Positions 42,617-55,258 of a stretch of 64,000 nucleotides of DNA are shown in pieces. The translations under genes were made by a program, and so were the position numbers. The stretch comes from Plenodomus lindquistii (Eukaryota > Ascomycota > Dothideomycetes > Pleosporales > Leptosphaeriaceae): assembly GCA_025504975.1 (NCBI GenBank), contig JANUWI010000010.1, positions 1,054,001 to 1,118,000 on the forward strand, given 5' to 3'. The notes under the pieces were generated by a model. It was not told the origin of the DNA and searched no databases. It saw only the letters and a list, made by a program, of their open reading frames with translations. Each line of letters opens with the position of its first letter. The first letter of the stretch is position 1.

Positions 42617-44917
42617 TCACTCGGTACCCGGCGTCCTAAAGAATCTAATCTTGTTAAATGCCTCAAGCACATCCTCGCTCTTGAGCTCCCCTTCCTCAAT
42701 CTCAAATCCAACGATCTTCGCAAGCGCTTCCGTGAGCTGAGTGTTTTGCTTCTGCAACGATACAACTCTCTCTTGGAAATGCGTGATCCTGGTGTTTGGA
42801 CTCTCAGTCTCTATGCAGTCGTCATCTTCGTGGCCGCTGTCGACAGCTGACTCTTTGATAAGCTCGGGCGTTCGGACTGGAGTTAGAGGTGCGCCGACGA
42901 CGACGTCTGGATGCTGTTCCATTTGTGGGATGTTGGACACTGGTTTTCTCTTCACACGCTGTAGGTCACGTAATTTGCGCGCGCGCGTCTGCTCCTCACG
43001 TGATGCCAGGGGGTGGCTGTCAACTGGAACAGGCTTAGGCGACTTGGGAACTCGCTTGGGACTGCGTGGTGATTTCGATACTGGTTCTGATACGGATCTT
43101 GTTGGTGGCGGAGTGAAGTTTGAGATGATACGCTCAACCTCTGGACTTGCGAGAGGGTTGAGCATTTCCTCGGTGAAGTCGGCCATGATGGAGATGTGCC
43201 TCGAGCGACGTTTTGCTTTGGATTGAGAGGCTGGTGGTACAAGCGATGAATTACTGACCATTGCTTCGGTAGGTATCACGATCTTGAGATGCTTGGCACC
43301 ACCTACAGTCGTCATCTCTCGCGCACACGCCGGGATGGTAGTCTGTCGATGTGGGTGCTGTGGCGAACCCTCCACGGATCCAACACGAGCTGCGAGAGTT
43401 TTCCGCCGCTTGACTTTGAACAGCCGCATCCCGGGTTTCTTGCGTTGTCGAGTGTCCGATTGAGGTTCTGGTGATGGCCCGGTGTTCCTTAGATAGTGAT
43501 GTAGGTCGTTCAGGCCGTCGCGGTTGTATTCCTGATCATTGCAGCCGCGATACAGCTTGGCTCTCAGTGCGGCGTTGTCCAGAATTGGTGGCGCAGGCTT
43601 CCCAACAATGGCTGAACCCGCTTCGTCAGCTTGTCCCACGTCAAAACGTTTCGGAAGTCGCTTCTTTGGGACACAGAGGACGCTGTGCTCTTGGTCGTAT
43701 GGAGAATACTGCCCTTGTGCAGCGAACGCAAACTCGCTGTCCACGGATACAGTAGATTCGACATGAATGTTGGGTGGAAAGCAGGGGTTGGTGAGACGTT
43801 TTGGGCTGCGATCAGGAACCGCCGGTGGCGGCCCATCTGAGAAATGCAGCTCATCAATAGGAAAGATCGCAGGGGGCTCCCTGAAGGGGCTTGCTAGAAC
43901 AAGACGCTGAGGAACAGGCGGGATTTGTGACGGACAAGGGGAGCAGGCGCCGCAGGCAATTTTCGGGGAGGATACTGGGCCCCCTGTCTGGCTATCAAAA
44001 TACCTTTGGATCACACCGAAGGTACCCATCTCTTCATCTTCTCCAGTATTTAGTGGAGGCAACAGTTCGACAACGCCCTCGTTGGTCACATCTCGACGAT
44101 GCTCGGCGACCCAAGGCTCCAGTGGTGTATGTTGAGCGGCATTGACAGCCTTGGGGCTGCTAAGTTTGAAAGGCGTTTGACGTCGTCTTTTTTTCTCTTG
44201 AGGATAGATGGCTGGGTTACTGGCGCCCCGAATGTTTACTTCGTGACCGTGATGTCTAGACGCGATGCTGATGCATGATTGATAGGGTACGGTCTTCGTC
44301 AGCGGCACCGACGATGAGCGACGATGAGGGTGTGCTGACGGGTTGCTGATATCCGGCGTGGTAAGCGATCTTACTTCCGTCGAATCGAGCTCAGCCGGTG
44401 AGCCACGGTTGATGGTGATTCTCTTCTCCACAAATCCCGACTCTGGTGACGAGCAATAGGCACGTTGACTTGCCCGTGTCTGAGGCCCATCGCTGGACGT
44501 TGCGTGGTAAGAACAAGTCCTTGGCCGGGAGTAATTTTCACAGGAAGACGATCGCGATGGTCGATAGACCTCCACGCTTTTGGGTGATCGCATCTCGTAA
44601 TTCCGTGGAGTGTGGTTAACAAAGGTACCTCTTCGTCTTTGTTGACAGCCAGATTCGTCTATATAATGAATGGGCGGTGACGAGTCAAATCCAGAGCCAG
44701 TCGGATCGATACCTGCAGTGGTGGGTGGAGTAACGTTTTCGTCATGCGTCGAGACCAGTGAGTTGCAATTGATGGAATCGAACGTCTCGTTTGTGTTTCT
44801 CTTACGTGCAGCTTCGAGAGATCCGGCGTATTCGAGCGCAGAGATGCCAGGATGACCGAACATTGGGAATGAGTTCAGGAGGCTTTCCGTAGAACTGTTA
44901 GAGCTGGAGGAGCTCAT
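42617..44917 (-). CDS. Large disordered protein with C-terminal coiled coil, unknown
   Basis: A single exon of 766 residues from the ATG at 44917 (MSSSSSNSSTESLLNSFPMF). The frame stays open to an upstream ATG at 45073, but the extra 52 residues look like leader sequence. Most of the chain is low in hydrophobics and rich in Ser, Pro, Arg and Thr, with many SP/TP sites (SPKSVEVYRPSRSSS, SPKRVPKSPKPVPV). Basic clusters EKKRRRQTPFKL and KVKRRKTLAARVG suggest nuclear entry. A helical, probably coiled-coil stretch closes the protein (TRITHFQERVVSLQKQNTQL to EDVLEAFNKIRFF). I recognise no family. The open length and uniform composition make a real gene very likely; a phospho-regulated scaffold is a guess. 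Confidence 0.85.
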   Translation of the reverse strand: MSSSSSNSSTESLLNSFPMFGHPGISALEYAGSLEAARKRNTNETFDSINCNSLVSTHDENVTPPTTAGIDPTGSGFDSSPPIHYIDESGCQQRRRGTFVNHTPRNYEMRSPKSVEVYRPSRSSSCENYSRPRTCSYHATSSDGPQTRASQRAYCSSPESGFVEKRITINRGSPAELDSTEVRSLTTPDISNPSAHPHRRSSSVPLTKTVPYQSCISIASRHHGHEVNIRGASNPAIYPQEKKRRRQTPFKLSSPKAVNAAQHTPLEPWVAEHRRDVTNEGVVELLPPLNTGEDEEMGTFGVIQRYFDSQTGGPVSSPKIACGACSPCPSQIPPVPQRLVLASPFREPPAIFPIDELHFSDGPPPAVPDRSPKRLTNPCFPPNIHVESTVSVDSEFAFAAQGQYSPYDQEHSVLCVPKKRLPKRFDVGQADEAGSAIVGKPAPPILDNAALRAKLYRGCNDQEYNRDGLNDLHHYLRNTGPSPEPQSDTRQRKKPGMRLFKVKRRKTLAARVGSVEGSPQHPHRQTTIPACAREMTTVGGAKHLKIVIPTEAMVSNSSLVPPASQSKAKRRSRHISIMADFTEEMLNPLASPEVERIISNFTPPPTRSVSEPVSKSPRSPKRVPKSPKPVPVDSHPLASREEQTRARKLRDLQRVKRKPVSNIPQMEQHPDVVVGAPLTPVRTPELIKESAVDSGHEDDDCIETESPNTRITHFQERVVSLQKQNTQLTEALAKIVGFEIEEGELKSEDVLEAFNKIRFFRTPGTE

Positions 44918-46223
44918 GACTGCGGCCGGCTTATGTGTTGACGCCAGACTGCCAACACGGTCTCCCGATCTGATGCTAATGCGCGAGCTGTGAGTACCAA
45001 TCCGGAACGTCCAGCAGGGAATGTTGCCTGAGAACGTGGCACAACCAGTAGATTGGTAGCTCAGCAGACGCACTGGTGTTGTATCTCACGAAGACAGCTG
45101 AGCTTTGGCTGTAACGTTAGCCAGGGGCGGCGGCGATTGACAGCTTTTGTGCGTCAGGTTCCTTGCAAGGAAGATACTCCACGGTTTCTGAAGGGAGGAA
45201 AATCATGCGGTACGTCCTGTAGTGGACCTGAGCGTACCAACAGCTCTCCAACTCGTGTCAATGAGAGGTGATGCTATGTGACACGACAGCGCATTGAGAG
45301 CGCTCCGGTGACCGACCTCGTCAGCACGCAATAGAACTGAGGAGTAAGTTGCAATATCTAGTTTTCTCGGATCTTGGAGCGGCTGATCGATATCTGCCGC
45401 GCCTCAATTGCGCTGATCGTCGCTATGATTGAGGTGCAAGGGTCAGATACACCTCTGAACTGGTGGCTGATAGCAATGCTTAGCGTCTGCCCACGTTGTA
45501 CAAGGCGTACAAGGCGGTTTGGCGCTGTGGTGGGACGAGAAGCGCGAGAGCGTTGTGCAACCTGGTCGCTTCTTCGGGCAATGCGAGGGAGAGCGCTTCT
45601 TCCGCTGTTATGCTTTGGAACAGACAGACTAGCCAAGAGGCCTAGGCAAGACATTGGTCCCGCGCGAATTGTCAAAACCGTTGCATTAGGGACCTGGAGG
45701 ATGTGGCGTTGTGATTTCGTGAATGCCGTGTATGCTTGGTGTAACAAGACCACACAAACAGACAGGTAGCGGTGGTACCCCTCGAAAATACCGGGCAAGC
45801 GTACGCAAACTCTCCCGAACATCAACGTTCATCGTTGCGATCGAAGCGGTGAGCACGATCAGCGTGCTTTGCGAGCCTGGTTAAGGAGAACGTTAAGAGG
45901 CCGAAGCACACCAGAGGTGGATGACACGGTTCAGATCACGGCGCGTCACTGTTTAGTGGTCGATCTTTGCCTTTCAGCCCTTAGCCACCAGCGCCTTTCA
46001 CACGCCTTTTGGCCAATGTTACGCAAGTACGTCGCCTGTAGCTCGTAATGCGGCCGAGCAAGCATACTCCTAATGACTAGATATCTACTGCAATTAATGA
46101 TGGGAAGAAGTGGTGCCTCCCAAACGGCCACTTCTCGGAGATGGAAGCAAAGGACGCTATGCAGATGCAGATGACGCTAAATATCAAAACAATATCGAAG
46201 TTCCTCACAAGCTGCGCGACCGC
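44918..46223. other. Intergenic region
   Basis: 1.3 kb between two minus-strand genes. Overlapping frames on both strands at 45358-45825 have no domain content and are not annotated. Confidence 0.55.
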
Positions 46224-49200
46224 CTATTTGGTCCTGGGCTTCTTCGTCATGAACGGATTTGGCGGTTCACGTGGCCGCCTTCTGATCTTTGGTTTTGACA
46301 TACCCCCAATTACGTCTTTGGGTGGAGCATCGATAGCCGCTGGAGTGGAGCGGCCATCAGGCCCCTTGCTTGTATCGCGCGAACCGTCCGGAAACGCTGC
46401 CGGTGTTGAACGGCCGCTACCACCGTTCAAAGTAATGGGGTTGGATGCAGAGTCCGACGGTGCATCATCCATCTCAACGTCGCTGCTCTCATTTTTGACC
46501 TCAGCAACGTCGCTCTCCGGCTCCAATTTGCGCTTGCCATGATGCACCAATGTACGTTCGCTTGGGAACTCTTCTTTGATCTCCGTCTTGATTTCTTGTT
46601 TCATGGGCTTCTTCTGGAGATCTGAAGATACCCCTGATTGTCCGCTTCCTGTTCGACTCATCGGCTCAGATTTTGGCTCTGGAGTCGGCCGGTGTGGCTG
46701 CACATAGCCTTCTTTTGGAGCGGGGTATTTGCTTGAGTGCTCGTGAAGCATCCTGGTCACATCACCACCAGTGTAACGATTCCTATCCTTGGCATCTACG
46801 ACCAGCTTCCTCCAGAACTCGCCGCGCATGAGTGACTGCGAGTTACCAAGGACCCAGAGTGAAGACTTAGCACGCGTAAGACCGACATTCATACGACGAA
46901 TATCTTGCAAGAAACCAATACCACCAGCAGGGGAAGCGCGCACGCAAGAGAAGATGATCACTTCACTCTCACGACCTTGGAAGGCATCGGTGGTGTTGAA
47001 GTCGATGATCTCTTCAGCCTGTGGCCCGAAATGAGCCGTGAATCTCGCCTTCAGCTCTCGCAGTTGACTCTTGTATGGTGTGATGATTCCCACTTTGCCC
47101 TTGAAGTCATAGTCTGGATAGTCGGAGGTGAGACGCTTGTATAGTCGGATGGCGATGTCGATTTCCTTCATATTGATGAGTGAATGACCCTTGGGTGCAG
47201 CTTCCTGCTGGCCCTGAACATCGAAAAACCTATAAGGTCCCAGAAGCATGCTTTTATGCCACGGTGCCTTACGTAGTGCCGCCATATCACCACCGTCGAG
47301 GAGCTTGCCATCGTAGAATGTTTGGCTAGGGAAAAGACTGATCTCGGGGTGCATACGGTACTGCGTATCCAGGAGGTGAACATCGTCAGGGTGGTTCTTC
47401 TGCATGCGTACGAACAGACTCTGTTCGTATTGGAAGCGCGCGGCTTCCTTGGAGAAGACTGTGGGAGGGAGTTGCTTAGGATCTCCGACGAGAATACATT
47501 TGGCGCATCCGTATTTGAGGGGGATGAGTGCGCTCATCTCAACGCACTGAGCGGCCTCATCGACGATGACTGTTTCGAATTCGATACTCAATCCCTGAAA
47601 CATCTCGTGGCCTGAACCGCTGAGCGTTGCACACACGATATGCGCATCATTCAATATGGCTTCCTGGGCGCGTCGTCGGTCGAGGTCTCGAGAACGGTTC
47701 TGGAGCTGCTGTTCGTCCTTGAGATTGTCGATCTTCGTCCCGAGTGCGGTTTTCTGTCTTCTCAAGGCGTTGATGTCTTCGTCAAGCTTTGCAGCAGCCT
47801 CACCCTTCAGATTACCTTCGTCTCGTTGCCGGTATGCCTCCTTTAACTGATCGTGTGTTGTCTTATGATCTTGAAAGAGTTTAGACTTATCCTCTCCCTC
47901 ATTCTTATTGCCCGAGGTCAGGTTAAGCTTTTTCTCCACTTGTGCCTCCAGTGTCAGGCCTTGAACCTCGAATTTGATAGCATCACTGCGACCCAGACGA
48001 ACAATATTGACATTCCGTTTCTCGCCATTAAGTGTCGTGATGCCGTCCATGAATCGCATGACCAGTTCATCAACGGCAGCATTACTTGGCGCGCAAACCA
48101 GTAGTTTCTTTGAGGCTGCATTGGAACGTTGCTGGCCGGGAACACTGATGGTGGTACCGCGGTTTCGGAGACTGTCAGTAAGTATCGCTCCCACTATCGC
48201 AGTTATGGTCTTGGTCTTGCCGGAACCGGGCGGTCTGTGATACCGTTAGCACTTTCTACATACTGCTGTTTTGCGAACTCACCCCTGAATCAACGTGAAA
48301 GCATCGTTATCAATTGCCGACTTTATTGCTTTCGCTTGCGCATTATTGACGTTGTAAGTGTTGATGAGCGGCTGTATCTGGCTTTCTTTGTAGTTGAGGA
48401 GCGGAGAAGGCTTAGCATGAATGATCTCGTCACATAGATCGTAATACTGAAGACCTTTTAGCGCTCCATATTCGCGCTCAAGAGGTGTGATCGACTGCAG
48501 TTTGGTCCCAATTACCGTATTGTTCGGTGACAATGCAGCCGAAAGTGGATTACCGGGTACAACACGATATGAAACCTCGATGTGCTGGCCCTTCCTCTTG
48601 ACCTTGTACACTCTCGCGAGACACGTCGGCTCGTTGGCGGAGGGGGACTTCGACTGTGACAGTAGTATGATGTCGCCTTCAGAGATGAAAACCTCCTTGT
48701 TCTCGGCATGTGTCATTGTGCTGCCAATTTCTTGGAAAGCGTCGACACTAGCCCGAGACGTAATGCGAACTTCGTATGGTCTTGCCTGATTTTCCTCGCG
48801 GGCTTTGACAAACCCTTGCCAAGCTTCTAAGGTCAACAGGGGCTCAAACGTAGATTGATAGTCGTTCGGAGTGCGGAAAGTGCTGAGCACTTTGGAGTAG
48901 ATTTCTGGTCGTGAATTTGGTGGGAAATCGCCGTCGTGGAAATAATTCCACCCAAGTATTGCCCTGTGCAGTGACCCAAGATCGGGTGCCAGACGAGCGC
49001 GCATATCCTTGACGGATCGTACAACTCGCTTCTTTTTGACAGGCATCTGAACCTTGATCTCGTTGACGATATTAGTCTTTGGCCCTGCCTTGACCTTTGA
49101 CTTCTTGATCCCGAAGAGATCCTCGTCAATGTCACCATCGCTGTCTTCTGACTCGTCAGAGGAGTGCATGAGACCCTCTCCCTTTGCTGCTTGGTCTTTG

Positions 49201-52200
49201 CCCAGAACACCTAGACCCTCGAGACCTGAACCTGCTTCAGCAATGTGCGATGGGATGGCTCTCGCTGCCTTCGCTTTTGCAATCGCAGCCGCCTTTTCCT
49301 TGTTCCTTCTCTCTAGTTCAAGGGCTCGTTTACGCCTGAACTCTTCGGAAGAAGCATTCTTTTGGTCTTCGAGAGCCTTCATTTTTGCCGCCTTAGCCGT
49401 CTCGGAAGCTCGCATCTGCTGACGCTTGGCCTGGAATGCACTAGAACTGGATGTCAGGCTGGCCATCAGCTTCGCTTTCCCTTCCGAGGGTGACGAGGTA
49501 GTGCCAGTAGACATCCATTTGCTTATTGAAGCCTGCTTTGGTTTGACGGGCTCTTCTTCCTTGACGACAGAACGTCCGAGGTGCTTTTCGAGAGCCTGTT
49601 GAAGTGTGGCTTGTTGGGGGGTGCTAAGCTTCGCGCGAACTTCGCCAGATAGGATCCGCTCCATGTAAGTCAAGGCGTCTATGTCAACTTCGATTGAGAC
49701 GGCGTGTAGCCTGTCAAGAAGTTTGCTAATCAAGGTCGTCGACTTGCTTGACAAGAACTCGTCGCGAAGACGCAGCCATTTTACTAAGCCGTCCATGGCA
49801 TTAGCAGGAAGTTCCAAGAGCTCTCGAAGTAGAGCAGTCTTTGAGGAGCCTTCTTCGTCATCGGCGGAAGCTCCTTTCAAGGCGGTGGCGAAGATGCTGC
49901 ACTGATCGAACAGCGCGTCGGCGAATTCCATCGTATTTCTGCAGAAGTCCATCATCATGGTCTTCTCGTAGAAGCCTAGGTTGCTCCAGGCCTCAGTGGT
50001 TGCGAAGATCATCGTCAAGGTATCCCAGATATTCTTCCACAGGTTCATGGTCACTCCAGCGTCCTCCGAGGTGAACTCTCGGGCTCGAAGAATTCCGTTC
50101 TGCGAATTGCACATTGCTTCGATAATCTCAGAGCACATCTTGATCATACTTGGCGCAGGTGCAAAGGCTTTCTTTTGTCTTACTTGTCGAATCGAGTCGG
50201 AGATGCCTTGGGTAACGTTTCTATAGTGAACCCTCAGAATATGTTGAAGCGCGTCGCTACGTTCTTCCTCGGAGCTTATCACCTTGAGGAGCTCGATCGC
50301 CGAGTTTCTTGTACCCTCTGTCGATGAGAACAGCAGCGAGACGATGGCGCTGGCTGCCGACTGCTTTTCGAACAAAGCCTGGAGTTGTGTTGGGTCGAAT
50401 TCGGAGAGGCGATCGACTACGTCAGTGATGGATTGAGATAATAGTTCGAATCGGTTGTTAAAATGTCGTACTGTCGCAGGCACCTTGTCGACCCCGGGCT
50501 TCATTTGCAGCGACTCCAGTCCAATCAAATTTCGGCCAGCGATCAAGAGGTGAGTAGCTAGCTCCAAGTTATGCGAGTCTATTGCCTTCAGGACTGTCTT
50601 CCAAATTGGGCTCGACGGTGGTGTTTCGGTAGGTGATGGTTGTTTCGCTGAGATCAGCTGTCGCTCAATGATTAGAGACTGCGCCTCGAGTTGGAAGGCA
50701 TGTTGAATAACAGAGAGAGTCAGCTGCATCTCTTCCTGGGAGTCCTTGTCGTTCTTGAACCGTTTAAGGCTCGAGACCAAAATCTGTATATGTCTTGAGA
50801 GCATTTCCAGCATCCCATTGACGGTGGGCTGACCCACAAATCTGTCGATGGTCTTACCCTGTCCCATCTTGCGGAACGCGTAGTCGAGAACTTTGAGACC
50901 TTCCTTGAAGCAGAAAGCTCTCGCTGCACGTGAGTATCGATCTGACTGGAACTTTTCGAATAAAGCATGGCCAAACGGACGAATGGCTGGACCCAGATGT
51001 GACTCCTTGATCGTGGAAAGGAACGATGGGACCCAGCTGAAGGCTGCGTGCAGATTCTTCATGCTTTGCTCATCGGTCTCAGTCGCCGCAAGGAGTAGCT
51101 GGTTCAGCACAGGGCTGTTAAACACTTGTTCAACAACGGTCGCGATTGAGGGAGTAACAGCGTTCATGCCATCCCAATAATCCACTGGCGAAGTCTCGAG
51201 GAGTTGTTTCATAGTCGCGATCAGATCCAGAAAGCCTTCGGACTTTAGCGAAAGGTGGTCAAGCATCAGGCGGTAGAAGTCTCCGTCCAGTCCCCGAATA
51301 GAGTCGGTAATCAGAGCTCGGTCCATCTTGCTGGTGATGAGTCGCGCGCCATTCCAGAAGAGAGGTACCATTGATAGGTCAAGGTTGTTCATCTGGACTT
51401 TCATCATGACGCCGACAAGATGATCGCGCACGGCCCAGTCAAACTCAGACTTGATGATGTTCCGCTTGAACGTGGACCATGATTCCGTCGCCCACTTAAG
51501 ACGCCTGGCGTTCCTACAAAACAGAAAGCGGGTCATGGCTGGCAGGTAAGTCTGGACTTTCAGGCGCTTCTTCGTCTGCACCATGTCGAAAGGTGCATCA
51601 AAATGCTGCTGGAGAAATTCCTCACTGCGAACGACAGTGTCACAGCTCAGAGCTTCGAAAAAGGCGTAGGTGCACCATACTGGCACCTTGTTTATCTTAC
51701 GCTCTGCGGGCTGAAGCTTGCGCAGCACATGGTTCGACTCGTCCAAGCCTTTGCGTATACGGCCCAAGCACTGGTCGTCCACTACCTGCAAGAACTCGAC
51801 AATGTTGTCCTCGTCGTATGAGTCGATCAACCGCGTCCTCCACTCCGCCCTCGATTGGTAGAACACCCGTACACAGACGTCGCAGTTTTGCATGAGTGTG
51901 TCCAGGCGGCTAATCAGCCATTCCTTGTGTGGTGCCGCCTCCTCGCCATCGAATGCCAGTATTTCCATAGCTTTGAGTGTGGTCCATTTCCGATCTTCAG
52001 CTTCCCGGACCTTGAGTTTGCGTTCGTCGAGTTCGGCGTCATCGACTTGGGCTTCGCCAGCGACATCGGCTTCGTAGTAAGTTGCCCCATCGCTGGAGCC
52101 GAAGCGGGGGCAGAATAGGTGCTGTTCTTCGGATAGCTCTCGGAGCTCACTGTACGTCGCGAGATAGTCAGACATGCTGGTGTGCAAGAGGACTGGAGAG

Positions 52201-52345
52201 TGTGCATGTGGCAGTTGACCAAGGAGGGCCACTACATGGTTGAAACAGAAGGAGCGGCGCAGGGGGAAACAGGATGAAGACAATGAGACGGCGGGGTTAA
52301 TCAGCCTCAGGGCACTTACTTGATCCTTTCAAGGATTTCCGCCAT
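46224..52345 (-). CDS. SEN1: Sen1 RNA/DNA helicase
   Basis: Minus-strand exons 52345-52320 (26 nt), 52176-48283 and 48234-46224 give 1976 residues. Sen1 is a nuclear superfamily-1 helicase that ends non-coding Pol II transcription and removes R-loops. The N-terminal 1000 residues are the helical SEN1_N domain. A Lys/Ala/Glu-rich linker follows (QMRASETAKAAKMKALEDQK). The helicase core begins near residue 1110; the P-loop GPPGSGKT (1307-1314) is split by the 48-nt intron 2. Further motifs are CAPSNAAVDELVMRF, VIVDEAAQCVE, GDPKQLPPTVFS, LDTQYRMHPEIS, DAFQGRESEVIIFSC and NVGLTRAKSSLWVLGN. The C-terminus is basic and disordered (GGMSKPKIRRRPREPPNPF), probably a nuclear signal. Joining exon 1 to the C before ATG 52175 is the only acceptor that keeps frame; a start at 52175 would also give a working protein. 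Confidence 0.96.
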
Positions 52346-52981
52346 GATAAATCACTGCCGTCTCAGGTCGGCAGTCACGCAGTCTGGTGGGAGCGAGGCT
52401 GAATGCTCTTGCGCGCATCGCCCAACCGCGTCACTCTACATACACACAGCGTATGCGCCTGTCTATGCGAACAGAGATGCTATCTAGGGTACAGTGTCTA
52501 GGGCCCTTCCCGCGCCTGCTCCGTGCTCTGCACAGTCTGTAGTGGTACACAAAGAAGATGCTCGAGTTGAGGACACGGAGAGCCCTTATACCTGAGTTGT
52601 AGAAGAACAAGAACGGGAACGATTGACAGCTCGCGCGGTGAAGGCGGTATAGTGAAGGCGGGCGAAGACGGTGTGCATGCGACGCCTCCTTGTGCTGAGA
52701 GTGAAGGTGCAACGTCAGTGCTCAAAGAATCCCAAAAACGCGTCGCGGGTAGCGGTAGTTAGCGCCCCACCTTCGCGCGTTAGTCAAGTACCTGTGGAAA
52801 ATCATCGGGCCAACTTTACGCGCCGCATGCAACTTGAGCAAGAAGCTCACGATAATGTATACACGATCTGATCCAGATGACCGCAACAACAGCTGCAAAG
52901 TCGGCCCTGATCACAAATTCAACAACGCTTGCTGAATGCGCTTCGTGTTCTGCTCGCCACAAGATACTCCCATACGCAAGA
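52346..52981. other. Intergenic region
   Basis: 636 bp holding the SEN1 promoter and the 3' flank of the acyl-CoA ligase gene. No gene is seen. Confidence 0.6.
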
Positions 52982-54832
52982 CTACAACTTGGCCCCCTCC
53001 GCCTTCTTCGCCAGCACCCTCAAATCCTTTCTCAAAATCTTGCCCGCCGGACTCTTTGGAATAGCATCCAAAAACACCACTCCGCCTCTCAACTCTTTAT
53101 GCCCCGCAACCTTTCCCTTGACCCACTCCACAATCGCCTCTGCACTAATCTTGTTTCTATCAGCCACCACATACGCCCTGGGAGCCTCACTCGTCCCCTG
53201 ATCAACCTCCACGCCAATCACCGCCGCATCCAAGATATTCTCGTTCGACAGCAGCAGCGCTTCCAATTCTGCAGGCGCAACTTGCATGCCCTTGTACTTG
53301 ATGAGTTCTTTTTTGCGGTCGACAATGTAGAATAGGCCGTTGCGGAATTCGGCAATGTCGCCGGTATGGAACCAGTCGTTTGTAAATGCTTCCGCGTTCG
53401 CGGCATCGTTCTCAAAGTACCCCTTGCAGACGACAGGGCCTTTGATGAGCACCTCCCCTGGTGTACCGGGCTCCACGTCCTTGCCGTCGTCGTCAATCAT
53501 GCGCGCCAGCATATTGGGCATGAGCGGTGAGACGGAACCAGTATCGTCGTTCATACCTATGGGCATCACGGTTGCACTTCCTGTGGTTTCTGATAAGCCC
53601 CACGTTTGGCTGATGAAGCATTCTGGGCCGCCCAGTTTCTGGCTAGCGGCGTGTTGTAGTTCTTTGCCTAGAGGTGCGGCGCCGGAGATGGCAACTTCGA
53701 GCGTTTTGAATTGGTCGGTTGCCAAGGGCGATTTGGCGATGAGGAGGTAGATGGGTGGGACTGTGAAGAAGAATGTGATTTTGTATCTTGCGTTGTATTC
53801 GAGAAACTGTTCAAAGTCGAATCGTGGCATCCAGTAGACGGGCCCTCCCATATAGAATGGATTGATTAGGTAACCTTGAATTCCAGCGATGTGGGCAATG
53901 GGTAAGTGGGCAATGGTTCGATACTCGAAGTTTGGTCGGTTCTTGGCTATCCAGCCTTTGAACATGTCGCCTGGTACGACTGCTTCTGCTACCAAGTTTC
54001 GATGGGACAGTTTGACACCTGTAGCTCCTTAGTATCTTGATCCGCTCCCGAGGGCCAGGTTAACGAACCTTTTGGCAACCCCGTGGTCCCAGAACTGTAG
54101 ATTAATATCACAAGGCTATTCTCCAACTCTTGTGGATCTGTAATTTTCATCCAAGGCAACTTCTGACTTTCATCAATCAGATTCTGTCCCAGCTCGCCAT
54201 TCTTCTGGATGACCCGCAGTCCCCACTCCTTGCCCTCACTCATCAACAATACTCTTCCTCCGCCATTTTGACCCCATCCCGCGTCCTCTGCCGCTTTGGT
54301 CGCAACAATCCTCGTGGCTTCTACAGCAAACAGAACCTTGGATCGGGCGCCTTGGAGCTGTTTGCTGAGCTCGCTGGCTGTGCTGGCTGCAGATGCGGCA
54401 GAGAAGACACCACCAGCACCAATGATGCCGTACGATAGTATTGGGAGTAGATAATGACCGGTCGAAATCACAGAACATACGTCTTTCCCTGCACCTTGTG
54501 CGCCGATACCGAAATGTTTGCGAAGAGCTGCGGATGTGGCATGGGTGAGGTCACGAGCCCGCGAGACGGACAAAGTCAGTGTTGGATCAGCCGCTGAAAT
54601 ATGAATGACGGTATTCGGGCTTGCCAAAGACTGCTCCGACTCTTGCAACGATTAGTGTTAATTGTTGAATTATGGGGTTCTGACTGTCTGCCTAACTGCT
54701 AGACACCATGACACGGAACGGGACAAGGTACTTACCGAACAGCAGAGTCAAGAGATCCACGTCCGGTATAGGGTATGTTTTCGCAGCTCTGTAGATGATG
54801 CCATCCGGTGTCTTCTCGACAATGGTTGTCAT
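52982..54832 (-). CDS. Acyl-CoA/4-coumarate-CoA ligase-like enzyme, peroxisomal signal
   Basis: Minus-strand exons 54832-54736, 54641-54069 and 54018-52982 give 568 residues. Adenylate-forming enzymes activate a carboxylate with ATP and then load CoA. The phosphate-binding loop IYSSGTTGLPKG lies at 213-224 and is cut by intron 2. Further signatures are HLPIAHIAGIQGYL, ISGAAPLGKEL, ISQTWGLSETTG, NDWFHTGDIAEF, YIVDRKKELIKYKGMQVAP and the catalytic-lysine region IPKSPAGKILRKDL. The protein ends in Ala-Lys-Leu, a good type-1 peroxisomal signal. The start MTTIVEKTPDGIIYRAA is usual for fungal 4CL-like proteins, which serve in fatty-acid or phenylpropanoid breakdown or in secondary metabolism. Intron 1 (94 nt) uses GTAAGT..CAAG. 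The substrate is not readable. Confidence 0.94.
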
Positions 54833-55258
54833 CTTGTGAACTATGTTGTATCCAGTATACAGAGCAGAAGACAAATGGAATTTGTATATTAAATTAAGGA
54901 AGTGACGAATGGTATACAATGACAAACGAGACAGACGCGTGGTGTGCCGATGATCCTGATACACCAAGTATGTACTAATTTCTAACAAGTAGCGTTGCCA
55001 TAGATTTCATGGCGCTCTTTCCCCTCCTATAACCTGGGGTACCTCGGCTTTAATGATTGGAACTAAAACGATGTATTGGCCGCTTACGCTAAGCTAACGT
55101 TAGTCAGTGCTAGTGAGTAAGCGAAGTATCATCAACGGCATTATTCCAGGAACGCGTACTGCCGAGTTAGAAATAACTCATGAGGCTCTGTCCAGGAAGA
55201 CATCATGGCTACCTCAGCGCGCCCTTATTTGTCGCGTCTATATTGTAGTGCTTGGAGC
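54833..55258. other. Intergenic region
   Basis: 426 bp with the ligase promoter and the 3' flank of the next minus-strand gene. Nothing else is seen. Confidence 0.6.

Noticed and set aside
45358..45825. Overlapping 155- and 131-residue frames on opposite strands
   Set aside because: Neither has a domain or codon-use advantage; both lie in an intergenic spacer.
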